From contig JBQTIM010000131.1 of assembly GCA_052388135.1 (NCBI GenBank), positions 1-6,240 of the forward strand: a stretch of DNA of 6,240 nt, read 5' to 3'. The first letter of the stretch is position 1. Each line of letters starts with the position of its first letter. Shown piece by piece: positions 1 to 6,240 of the stretch. Made by a program: the position numbers and the translations under genes. Below the pieces are notes generated by a model. That model had not been told where the DNA came from. It was given only the letters and a program-made list of their open reading frames with translations, and did no database searches. The DNA comes from JBQTIM01 sp052388135 (GTDB lineage: Bacteria; Elusimicrobiota; Elusimicrobia; FEN-1173).

Positions 1-1727
1 TTCGGGAAAGCGGCGGCCGCGTGTGGGAGCTGAGGGGCGCGGAATCCGTGGCGCGCTTCCGCGTCTGCGCGCCGGTGGACACCGCCACGGGGCGCCACGC
101 CCTGCTGGCGGACTATGGGCTGGAGGAATTTTGGCGCGAGATGGCGGAGGGCAACGCCGGCGCCACGGGCCGCACGCTCTTGACGGACGGAGACGGCTTC
201 CTTCCCGTTCCGTCGGGCAAGGGGCCGTCGGTGCGCGGCCTGGGGCCGGTGCAGTCGGCTCTGGCCGGCCGGCCGGGGGCCATGGAGTTTGAAGACGAGG
301 CGGGCCGGCGGGCGCTGGGCGCCTCGGCCGTGGCCGCGGGCCTGGGCGGCGCGGTGGTGAGCGGGCAGGAATTGGACGAGGTGTTGGCGCCGGCGCGGCG
401 GGCCCGGCGCGCGCTGGTTTGGACCGCCGTCCTGACGGCGGCGGGCGCCCTGGCCGCGGCCCTGCTTTTGGCGGGCGGCCTCCTGCGGCCGGTGGCGGCG
501 CTGGCGCGCGGGCTGGAGAAGGCGGACCTTTCCGACCCCGCGGTGCGCGCCCGGGACGCCCTCGGCATCGCGCGGAGCTTCGAAGAAGGGGTGGACCGGC
601 TGCGCCGGCAGGCCGAGTCGGCCGTGGGCCGGGCGGAGGCCGCGAAGGCCCGGACGGACGCGGCCTTGTCCTCCCTGCCCGACGGCCTCATCGTGCTGGA
701 CCGGGCGGGCAGGATCCGCCTCATCAACCCGGCCGCCTGCGAGATGCTGGAGGTTCCGGACGACCCGTCCGCGCTGGCGGAAAACCCGCTGTGGAACCGG
801 CTGTCCCGCGCGCCGGTTTTGGACGCGCTCTGGGATTTGACCCACGATCCCGCCTCGGGCAAGCGCCGCGAGTTGGACGTCTCCCGCGGGGAGCGCCGGC
901 GCTTCCTCGAGGCGGCGGCGTCCCCCGTGCGCGGGGCCGAGGCCGAAGGGGACGTTTTGCTCTTGCTGAGGGACGTGACCTCGGGAAAGACCGCCGACAA
1001 AATGAAGGACGATTTCCTTCATTCCATCACGCACGACCTGCGGAACCCCATGACGTCCATCCGGGGGTTCCTCAAGTTCCTCAAGGACGAGTTGGGCGGC
1101 CCGCTCACGGCCCAGCAGAGGCGCATGGTGGAAACCATGGACCGCGCCACCCTGCGGCTTCTGGGAATGATCAACAACATCCTGGACTCGGCGAAGCTGG
1201 AGGCCGGCAAGATGGGAATGAACCTGGCGCCGACGGACCTGCGGGAAACGGCCCGGCACGTGCTGGGCCTTCTGCAGACGCAGGCGGCCAAGAAGAATTT
1301 GCGCATGGAGCTGGACGCCCCTTCCGCTTTTCCCGCCGCCCCCTTGGACCCCGGACTCATGGAGCGGCTGTTCGTGAACCTGCTGGACAACGCCGTGAAG
1401 TTCGCCTCCGAGGGCGGCGAGGTCCGCGTGACGCTGAGCGAGGAGCCCGGCTGGCTCCGCGCCGAGGTGAGCGACACCGGCGAAGCCATCGCCCCCGAAT
1501 TTTTGGAAAAGATCTTCGACAAATTTCAGCAGGCCGGCCGGCGGCGCGGCGGCACGGGGCTGGGCCTGGCCATCTGCAAGTTCATCGTGGAGAGCCACAA
1601 GGGCGAGATCAAGGCCCGGTCCGAAACCGGCCGGGGATCCGTTTTTTCCGTGCGCCTGCCCCGGGGCCTCATGAAAACGCCCGACGGAGGCGTGAGCGTC
1701 AACGGCTCGGCCGGAAGCGGAAGCTGA
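1..1727 (+). CDS. Membrane sensor histidine kinase, Cache-PAS-HisKA-HATPase (5' end outside window)
   Basis: Sensor kinase that probably autophosphorylates on a histidine in response to an extracytoplasmic signal and passes the phosphoryl group to a response regulator. The frame is open to the left edge, so the GTG at 21 is probably internal and the true start, with a first membrane helix, lies upstream. Numbering from that GTG: residues 1-125 resemble the end of one Cache lobe (APVDTATGRHALL) plus a membrane-proximal lobe (GATGRTLLTDGDG). Residues about 131-155 form a membrane helix, followed by a HAMP-like or coiled linker to about 212. A PAS domain (LPDGLIVLDRAGRIRLINPA) spans about 214-320. 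HisKA has phosphoacceptor His338 in THDLRNPMTSI. HATPase has the N-box NLLDN (Asn457), the G1 box DTGEAI (Asp485), the F-box IFDKF and the G2 box GTGLGL (511-516). Oddity: G1 normally reads DxGxG, and here the second Gly is Ala489. Residues 548-568 are a Gly/Ser-rich tail. No response regulator is adjacent on this strand. Kinase identity is firm; the signal is unknown. Confidence 0.93.
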   Translation, partial: RESGGRVWELRGAESVARFRVCAPVDTATGRHALLADYGLEEFWREMAEGNAGATGRTLLTDGDGFLPVPSGKGPSVRGLGPVQSALAGRPGAMEFEDEAGRRALGASAVAAGLGGAVVSGQELDEVLAPARRARRALVWTAVLTAAGALAAALLLAGGLLRPVAALARGLEKADLSDPAVRARDALGIARSFEEGVDRLRRQAESAVGRAEAAKARTDAALSSLPDGLIVLDRAGRIRLINPAACEMLEVPDDPSALAENPLWNRLSRAPVLDALWDLTHDPASGKRRELDVSRGERRRFLEAAASPVRGAEAEGDVLLLLRDVTSGKTADKMKDDFLHSITHDLRNPMTSIRGFLKFLKDELGGPLTAQQRRMVETMDRATLRLLGMINNILDSAKLEAGKMGMNLAPTDLRETARHVLGLLQTQAAKKNLRMELDAPSAFPAAPLDPGLMERLFVNLLDNAVKFASEGGEVRVTLSEEPGWLRAEVSDTGEAIAPEFLEKIFDKFQQAGRRRGGTGLGLAICKFIVESHKGEIKARSETGRGSVFSVRLPRGLMKTPDGGVSVNGSAGSGS

Positions 1728-1813
1728 GGCCCAAGGGACGAACGTGGCCGACGTTCCCGTAGGCGCCGGCCTGTCCTCCGCCCCGAGCCCCTTCCCTTCC
1801 TCCTGAGGCCGCC
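1728..1813 (+). other. Intergenic gap between kinase and YfhO-family gene
   Basis: This 86-base spacer holds a weak possible hairpin: AACGT at 1741-1745 can pair with ACGTT at 1751-1755 around a five-base loop, with GGG (1735-1737) and CCC (1756-1758) able to extend it across a bulge. It is followed by a pyrimidine-rich stretch (about 1770-1804). There is no T-tract, and I see no convincing -35/-10 promoter. The downstream gene may be read through from the kinase gene or have its own unrecognised promoter. The sequence does not decide between these. Confidence 0.25.
1805..1808 (+). promoter_or_regulatory. Ribosome binding site of the YfhO-family gene
   Basis: GAGG ends five bases before the ATG at 1814, a workable Shine-Dalgarno core and spacing. 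It supports that ATG as the start, which is also followed directly by the expected Arg-rich N-terminus and first membrane helix. Confidence 0.55.
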
Positions 1814-4117
1814 ATGACGCGCCGCGACCTCCATCTGCTCCTTCTGTTTTTTTTCTTTCCGGCCCTCCTCTTCTTGTACCCGGCCCTGGCCGGCAAAACC
1901 CATTTCGCCGGCGACGTGCTTTATTCCTTCCATCCCTGGCTGACGTACGCCGCGCAGGAGGTTCAAACCGGACGCCTTCCCCTTTGGAACCCTTACACGG
2001 CCTGCGGCGAACCCTTTCTCGGCAATCCCCAAATCATGATCTTTCATCCGGCGGCCGTTTTGTTCTGGCTGTTTCCCTGGGCGGCGGCCCGGAACGTGTT
2101 TCTGCTGTCTTGCCAGGCGCTTTTGTTCGCGGGCGTTTTCCTGGCCCTGCGCGGCTGGCCCGACGGTCCGGGGAAAGGACGCCGCGGGCCCGCGCTGCTG
2201 GCGGCCCTGGCGGCGGCGTGGAGCGGCTACGCCGTGGTCCATTGGGAATTCGCCAGCGCGGGCGCGGCCTTGGCCTGGACTCCCTTTTTCCTCCTGTTCG
2301 CCCTGCGGCGGCTCTGGCTTTTCCTGGCTCTCGCCGCGTTCATGTCTTTCTCCGCCGGCTACACGCAGTTCACCATTTACGCGCTGTTGCTGTCGGGGTT
2401 GGCGGCGGCTTTCCAGCCCGTTCCCCTCCATCGGGCGGGGAGCGCCGGCGCCTGGTCCGCCCTCGTTCCGCGGCCTTCCGCCCTGGGATTTTGTTTCCTC
2501 GCCGCCGCGGCCGGCGCGGTCCTGGCCTTGCCGCAAATCCTGCCGCCCTGGGAAGCGGCCCGCGAGTCCCTGCGGTCCGCCATGGACGCCGCCGGCTCAC
2601 GCACGCATCTTCTCAATCCCTTCTTCTTGACGCGCTTTCTGATCCCGGAAATCTTCGACAAGGCCAACGTGCCCTACTCCCGCTTCGTCTTCGACAGCGG
2701 CTTGTGGCCCATCCAGCGCAACTGGCTCACCACGTTCTTCCTGGGCTCCGCCACGGCGGTCTTGGCGCTTTCGGGACTGGCGAACGCGCGGCGGCGCTCC
2801 GTCTTGTTTTCGGCGGGAGCGGGGCTGTTTTTCCTGGCGCTGGCCATGGGCTGGGAGCCGGTGTTTTCCCTCGTCCGGATCGGCGTTCCGGGCGCGCGCT
2901 ATATGACCCATTTTTCCAACGCCATGCTGGGCGTCGCCTTGAGCCTGTGCTTCCTGGCGGCGGAGGGCCTGGCCCTTTTGGAGAAAGACCGCCGCCCGTT
3001 CTGGGCGGCCTGGTCGGCGGCGGCTTTGTTCTGCGCCGCGGCGGCGGCGAGTTCCGGCCTGCGGCGGTTTCTTCTGGAGGGCCTGCTGTCGGTTTCCTCC
3101 TTGACGCCGGACCAGGACGGCCACGCCGCCCGCGCCGCGGCCGCGGCTTTGGCGGCGTTGGCTCTCGCGGCGGCGGCCGCGGCGTCGCCGCGCCGCTTCC
3201 GGGCGCCCGCCCTCGCCCTGCTGGTGGCCGCGGAGCTTTGGGTCTTCGGGCGGGACCTTCATCCGTGGACGGACGGCTCCTTCTTCCACGAACGCGTTCC
3301 CCTGGCGGAGATGGTCCGGGAATCGCCTTTCCGCCTCTCCCACGACCCGCGGCGCATGAAGGGCGACACGCCCATGTCCGGGGACACCGTTCAGGAAGGC
3401 TATCAAAGCGTTCGGCAAACCCTGCGGCCCAACGTCCATCTCCCCCAGCGCGTTCCCTTCACCTGGGGCTACGAGGTTTTCCCCCTCCGTGAATTCTCGG
3501 AGTTCCGCCGCGCCGTGGACATCTCCACAACGGCGTCGCCCCAAATGAATTTCCTGGCGGCGCGCCACGTCGTGTCTTCCGAGTCCCTGCCGCCTCCCCA
3601 TCGTCTTCTCGGCCGGCGGCCCAACGCTTTGCTCTGGCTGAACGAAGACGCCCTTCCCCGTGTCGCCTGGACGGGGCGGGCGACCGCGATGCCCGACAAG
3701 CAGGAAAGGCTGGCCTATTTAAGCTCGGCCTGGAACCCGAGACAGGAAACGATTTTGGAGGAAGCGATGCCGGAGGGAGAGGCGCGGACCGTCGGGGATC
3801 CGCCGGAATTGTCCTGGAGCGAAGAACCCGGCCGCCTGCGCGTCCGCGGACGTTCGGCGGCGGAAGGTTTCCTTTCCAGCGGGCAGGTGTTTTATCCGGG
3901 CTGGGAGGCCTTCGTCAACGGCCGGCGAAGCCCCCTCCTGCGCGCCAACCACGCGTTTTCCGCGGCGGAGACGCCGGCCGGACACTGGGAGGCGGTGTTT
4001 CTTTACAGGCCCGCTTTGTTCCGTCTGGGCCTGTGGGCGTCCCTGGCCTTCCTGGCCGCGGCTTTTTTCGTTCTTGCCCGCCGATTCGCTCCGGCGGCGG
4101 CGCGGCCCGCGAAGTGA
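1814..4117 (+). CDS. YfhO-family polytopic membrane protein (putative GT-C-like glycosyltransferase)
   Basis: Complete 767-residue integral membrane protein. Helix 1 (about 6-25, Leu/Phe-rich) is followed by an external loop with Asp34 in GDVLYSFHPW and the family signature GRLPLWNPYTACGEPFLGNPQ (53-73). Many hydrophobic segments follow to about residue 480, including the family-like LPQILPPWEAARESLR (239-254) and VRIGVPGARYMTHFSNA (354-370). The rest is a large soluble domain (about 485-732) with NALLWLNEDALPRVAW (604-619) and the typical C-terminal FYPGWEAFVNGR (693-704), then a last membrane helix (about 736-756). YfhO proteins are related to GT-C glycosyltransferases that use lipid-linked sugars; in Firmicutes, relatives are implicated in glycosylating lipoteichoic acid. 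The acidic residue in the first loop is where GT-C catalytic residues usually lie, so Asp34 is a candidate; this is inference. The acceptor here is unknown. Residues 437-458 are nearly pure Ala/Leu. A run of eight T (1847-1854) lies in the helix 1 codons. Confidence 0.88.
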   Translation: MTRRDLHLLLLFFFFPALLFLYPALAGKTHFAGDVLYSFHPWLTYAAQEVQTGRLPLWNPYTACGEPFLGNPQIMIFHPAAVLFWLFPWAAARNVFLLSCQALLFAGVFLALRGWPDGPGKGRRGPALLAALAAAWSGYAVVHWEFASAGAALAWTPFFLLFALRRLWLFLALAAFMSFSAGYTQFTIYALLLSGLAAAFQPVPLHRAGSAGAWSALVPRPSALGFCFLAAAAGAVLALPQILPPWEAARESLRSAMDAAGSRTHLLNPFFLTRFLIPEIFDKANVPYSRFVFDSGLWPIQRNWLTTFFLGSATAVLALSGLANARRRSVLFSAGAGLFFLALAMGWEPVFSLVRIGVPGARYMTHFSNAMLGVALSLCFLAAEGLALLEKDRRPFWAAWSAAALFCAAAAASSGLRRFLLEGLLSVSSLTPDQDGHAARAAAAALAALALAAAAAASPRRFRAPALALLVAAELWVFGRDLHPWTDGSFFHERVPLAEMVRESPFRLSHDPRRMKGDTPMSGDTVQEGYQSVRQTLRPNVHLPQRVPFTWGYEVFPLREFSEFRRAVDISTTASPQMNFLAARHVVSSESLPPPHRLLGRRPNALLWLNEDALPRVAWTGRATAMPDKQERLAYLSSAWNPRQETILEEAMPEGEARTVGDPPELSWSEEPGRLRVRGRSAAEGFLSSGQVFYPGWEAFVNGRRSPLLRANHAFSAAETPAGHWEAVFLYRPALFRLGLWASLAFLAAAFFVLARRFAPAAARPAK

Positions 4118-4124
4118 TCGGCCG

Positions 4125-4152
4125 CCGGCGACCGGAAGAAAACCGGCGCCGG
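4125..4152. terminator. Bulged GC-rich hairpin between convergent genes, possible bidirectional terminator
   Basis: CCGGCG (4125-4130) pairs with CGCCGG (4147-4152), and CCGG (4132-4135) pairs with CCGG (4143-4146). This gives ten G-C pairs with one bulged A (4131) and the seven-base loop AAGAAAA. It lies wholly between the YfhO-family stop (4115-4117) and the regulator stop on the other strand (4155-4157), where a shared terminator is expected. Neither side has a T-tract, so it is not a classical intrinsic terminator. It may act as a U-less terminator, an mRNA 3'-end stabiliser, or neither. Confidence 0.5.
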
Positions 4153-4154
4153 GC

Positions 4155-5042
4155 TCAGGCGATGCGGGAGAGCGGCACGCCCTGCTGTTTGGCCTGGGCC
4201 AGCGCCGCCCGGGCGCGGTCCAAAGCCTGAGCCGGGTGCTGGTAACGGCGTGGAGGAACGTCGGCCAAGCCCACGCGGATGTAGAAAGCCGGCCGAGGCT
4301 CCGGAGGGCTACCCGTTTTTTCGTCCACGTAATGCAGGGGGATCAGGGAAGCGGAGTTTTCCAAAATGCGGGCGGCCACCGCGCCGGCCCGGCTGGTGGA
4401 CGTGATGAAGCCGAAATCGTCCCCGCCCAAATGCACGGCCGGATCGCCGGGGCTTCCCAACTCCGACACCGCGCTGCGCAGGATCGTCCCCGTCAGACGT
4501 ATGACCTTGTCGCCCCTCTCGTAGCCCGCCCGCTCGTTAAAGCGCCCCAACTGGGTCAGATCGCACAACCCCAGGGTGAAAGCGTCCCCCCCTTCCAGGC
4601 GGACGCGTATCTCCCTCTCCAAATCCGCCGCGCCCGGCAGTCCCGTCAGGGGGTTGGCGGCCGCGTTCTGGCGCGCCCGCGCCAGCAGGCGCTCCACGCG
4701 CGCCAACAGCTCCAAGGGCTCGAAGGGTTTGGTGATGTATTCGTCCGCGCCCAGCTTGATGCCCGTCACGCGGTCTTTGAGCGCGGTGAGGGACGTGACC
4801 ATGATGATGGGGATCAGGCAGGTGGCCGGGTCCTGGCGCAGGCGGTCGCACACCTCGTAGCCGTGCACGCGCGGCAGGAGCACGTCCAGCAGGATCAAGT
4901 CCGGCGGGCGGGCGCGGGCCGAGGCCAGGGCGGCCTCCCCGTCGGAAGCCGTCTCCACGCGGTAATGCTCCTTTTCCAAGAGCATCTTGAGAAGGTCCTG
5001 GATCTGCTGGTCGTCGTCGACGACCAAAACGGTGGTTTCCAA
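4155..5042 (-). CDS. Response regulator with receiver and divergent GGDEF domain
   Basis: Two-domain regulator of 295 residues from a TTG start at 5042-5040. Residues 1-122 are a complete CheY-like receiver: acidic Asp9/Asp10 (VLVVDDD), phosphoacceptor Asp53 in LILLDVLLP, Thr83 (MVTS), Lys105 in the KPF motif. Residues about 130-290 are GGDEF-like: NPLTGLPG (130-137), DLTQLGRFN (161-169), GYERGD (173-178) and signature HLGGDDFGFI (204-213). Active diguanylate cyclases usually read GG(D/E)EF. Here the fourth position is Asp209, and the usual DxDxFKxxN segment has Thr163 and Gly166 for Asp and Lys. Asn169 and Asp178, matching guanine-binding positions, are kept. The inhibitory RxxD site five residues upstream is absent (SPGD, 197-200). 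Cyclic-di-GMP synthesis is therefore possible but unproven; the domain may instead bind nucleotide or act as an output scaffold. The start is chosen because AAGAAAGG lies six bases upstream, the receiver begins at once, and any longer form would overlap the protease gene. Gene lies two bases after the protease stop. Confidence 0.9.
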   Translation of the reverse strand: METTVLVVDDDQQIQDLLKMLLEKEHYRVETASDGEAALASARARPPDLILLDVLLPRVHGYEVCDRLRQDPATCLIPIIMVTSLTALKDRVTGIKLGADEYITKPFEPLELLARVERLLARARQNAAANPLTGLPGAADLEREIRVRLEGGDAFTLGLCDLTQLGRFNERAGYERGDKVIRLTGTILRSAVSELGSPGDPAVHLGGDDFGFITSTSRAGAVAARILENSASLIPLHYVDEKTGSPPEPRPAFYIRVGLADVPPRRYQHPAQALDRARAALAQAKQQGVPLSRIA

Positions 5043-5044
5043 GG

Positions 5045-6240
5045 TCAGCCTTTCTTGTAGCTCAGGTAGATGAGACGGTTGCGCCGGTTCACGTCCAGGA
5101 GGACGCCATCGTCCAGGTCGGCGCGCTTCATGGCCGCCAGGAACGACGCCACGTCGGGCGTGTCGCGGCGGTTGACGGAAAGGATCAGGTCGCCCTCCAC
5201 CAGCCCCATGTCCTCCGCCACGCCTCCCGGCTGCAGGCCCACCACCAGCACCCCGGCGTTCTGCGGCGACAGGCCGTAGCGCTGCGTGAGGGCCGGCGTG
5301 GCGTTCATGAGGCGGGCTCCCTCCCAGGTCTTGGCGTCCGGCCGCGCGGCCGGCGCCTCGGGAGCGGCCTCCCCGCCCTCGGCGGTTTCGCTCGGCATTT
5401 CGCCGGTCACGAGAGCCAGCTCCCTTTCTTTCCCCTGGCGCAAAACGACGATCTCCACCTTCTTCTTCGGCGCCGTTTTGGCGACGATGAGCATGAGGGC
5501 GTCGGGCCCCTCCACCTTCTCGCCGGCGAACCGGCGAATGACGTCGCCCCGCGCCAGGCCGGCTTTTTCCGCCGGAGAGCCGGGCAGGACCCGGTTGATG
5601 AGGACGCCCTTGCCGTCGGGCACGCCGAACTGGCGGGCCGCCACGTCGTCCAGCGGGGCGATCTCGACGCCCATCCAGCCGCGCACCACGCGGCCCTTCT
5701 CGATGAGCTGCTCCATGATGTCCCGGACCCGCGCCGATGGAATGGCGAAGCCGATGCCGGCGAAAACGCCCGTGGGCGCGTAAATGGCCGTGTTGATGCC
5801 GATGACCTCGCCGCGAATGTTGATGAGGGGCCCGCCCGAGTTGCCGCGGTTGATGGCGGCGTCCGTCTGGAGGAGATCGGAATAAGCCATGCCCTCGATG
5901 CTCAAGGACTGCCGCACCGCCGACACCACGCCCACCGTGACGGTCTGCTCGAGGCCGAAGGGACTGCCCACGGCGATGGCCCAATCGCCCACGCGCACCT
6001 TGTCGGAATCGGCCAGCACCGCGTGGCTGAGGCCGCCCTTGGGCTGAATTTTCACCACGGCCAGGTCCGAGCGCGGGTCTTTGCCCACCACCTTGCCCTT
6101 GTATTCTTTCAGCTCCGGATCCCGCACCAGGACGGTGATGTCGTCGGCGTTCCGCTCAACGTGCTCGTTGGTGAGGAAGTAGCCGCGCGGGTCCACGATC
6201 ACGCCCGACCCCATGCCCTCCTGCCTGTTCTGGAAGCGCC
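5045..6240 (-). CDS. htrA: Do-family (HtrA/DegP/DegQ) serine endoprotease, 5' end outside window
   Basis: Envelope serine protease, in this family usually exported to the periplasm, that degrades or refolds misfolded proteins. The frame stays open to the right edge (residues RFQNRQEG precede the Met at 6214), so that Met is internal and the signal peptide and N-terminal loop lie outside. Numbering from that Met, the trypsin-like triad is complete: His18 in TNEHV, Asp50 in DPRSDLAVVKI and Ser126 in NRGNSGGPL. GIGFAIPS (153-160) closes the protease domain. PDZ1 runs about 179-272 (RGWMGVEI, then GSPAEKAGLARGDVI). An Ala/Pro/Glu-rich linker (about 269-300) leads to PDZ2 (about 302-385; GGVAEDMGLVEGDLI). 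It ends in YLSYKKG. Two PDZ domains match DegP/DegQ rather than the single-PDZ DegS type. Which of DegP or DegQ it matches cannot be told without the N-terminus. It is directly upstream of the regulator gene with a two-base gap, implying one transcript. Confidence 0.95.
   Translation of the reverse strand, partial: RFQNRQEGMGSGVIVDPRGYFLTNEHVERNADDITVLVRDPELKEYKGKVVGKDPRSDLAVVKIQPKGGLSHAVLADSDKVRVGDWAIAVGSPFGLEQTVTVGVVSAVRQSLSIEGMAYSDLLQTDAAINRGNSGGPLINIRGEVIGINTAIYAPTGVFAGIGFAIPSARVRDIMEQLIEKGRVVRGWMGVEIAPLDDVAARQFGVPDGKGVLINRVLPGSPAEKAGLARGDVIRRFAGEKVEGPDALMLIVAKTAPKKKVEIVVLRQGKERELALVTGEMPSETAEGGEAAPEAPAARPDAKTWEGARLMNATPALTQRYGLSPQNAGVLVVGLQPGGVAEDMGLVEGDLILSVNRRDTPDVASFLAAMKRADLDDGVLLDVNRRNRLIYLSYKKG
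5049..5056 (-). promoter_or_regulatory. Ribosome binding site fixing the regulator's TTG start
   Basis: On the minus strand AAGAAAGG is followed by CTGACC and then TTG, a six-base spacing. The site lies inside the last Lys-Lys-Gly codons of the protease gene, whose TGA (5047-5045) falls between it and the start. Ribosomes ending the protease would sit on this site, which favours coupled translation. A CTG at 5048-5046 overlapping the stop is an alternative start but touches the AGG, so it is less likely. Confidence 0.6.

Noticed and set aside
113..1000. 295-residue open frame on the minus strand across the kinase gene
   Set aside because: Ser/Arg/Ala-rich with no recognisable domain, and fully opposite a frame with clear kinase sensor and PAS motifs. 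This is a typical shadow of high third-position GC.
1735..1758. Possible terminator after the kinase gene
   Set aside because: The stem is only five pairs plus three across a bulge and has no T-tract, so I did not call a terminator.
419..1762. 447-residue plus-strand frame overlapping the kinase in another frame
   Set aside because: Arg/Gly/Pro-rich without domains; the kinase frame carries all catalytic boxes.
1526..2536. 336-residue minus-strand open frame spanning the kinase end and the YfhO-family start
   Set aside because: Composition is Arg/Gly/Gln-rich without motifs, and it crosses two real genes.
3121..3190. GC-rich GCC/GCG-repetitive stretch as a possible simple repeat
   Set aside because: It is explained by an Ala-rich membrane helix in the YfhO-family protein; there is no regular repeat unit.
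2597..3601. 334-residue minus-strand open frame inside the YfhO-family gene
   Set aside because: Low-complexity Arg/Gln/Gly translation, no domain, no supporting ribosome site, opposite well-matched family motifs.
4074..5060. 328-residue plus-strand open frame opposite the regulator
   Set aside because: Overlaps the end of the YfhO-family gene and lies opposite the receiver and GGDEF motifs; its translation is Gln/Arg/Gly-rich with no domain.
5286..5783. 165-residue plus-strand open frame opposite the HtrA gene
   Set aside because: Ser/Arg/Pro/Thr-rich shadow of the protease and PDZ1 coding sequence.

Overview
The window is very GC-rich bacterial chromosome (strong G/C preference at third codon positions, long spurious open frames on opposite strands) and is almost fully coding. 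It carries four protein genes in two converging pairs. No rRNA, tRNA, CRISPR array, insertion sequence or phage gene was seen. The gene set (Cache-type sensor kinase, YfhO-family membrane protein, receiver-GGDEF protein, Do-family protease) fits a free-living bacterium with a cell envelope and a GC-rich genome. Lineages such as Elusimicrobiota, Acidobacteriota or deltaproteobacterial groups would fit, but the sequence alone does not settle the phylum.

Plus strand, left half: position 1 lies inside a membrane sensor histidine kinase gene (to 1727) with a Cache-like extracytoplasmic sensor, one visible membrane helix, a PAS domain and HisKA/HATPase domains. After an 86-base gap comes a complete 767-residue polytopic membrane protein of the YfhO family (1814-4117), a GT-C-like group linked to glycosylation of envelope polymers or lipids.

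Minus strand, right half: a Do-family (HtrA/DegP/DegQ) serine protease with two PDZ domains enters from the right edge and stops at 5045. Two bases later, at a TTG start, begins a 295-residue response regulator (5042-4155) made of an intact receiver and a divergent GGDEF domain (GGDDF signature, no obvious I-site). The tight spacing implies one mRNA and probably translational coupling.

The two transcription units converge on a 37-base gap (4118-4154) nearly filled by a GC-rich bulged hairpin that could terminate both. A shared theme of envelope sensing, envelope protein quality control and signalling is plausible: the kinase reads an external signal, the protease handles misfolded envelope proteins, and the regulator could take phosphoryl groups from a kinase. 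A direct link between the kinase and the regulator is only inference. I do not see a clearly novel multi-gene system here. The points worth a second look are the protease-regulator coupling, the divergent GGDEF domain, a Gly-to-Ala change in the kinase G1 box, and the shared hairpin.
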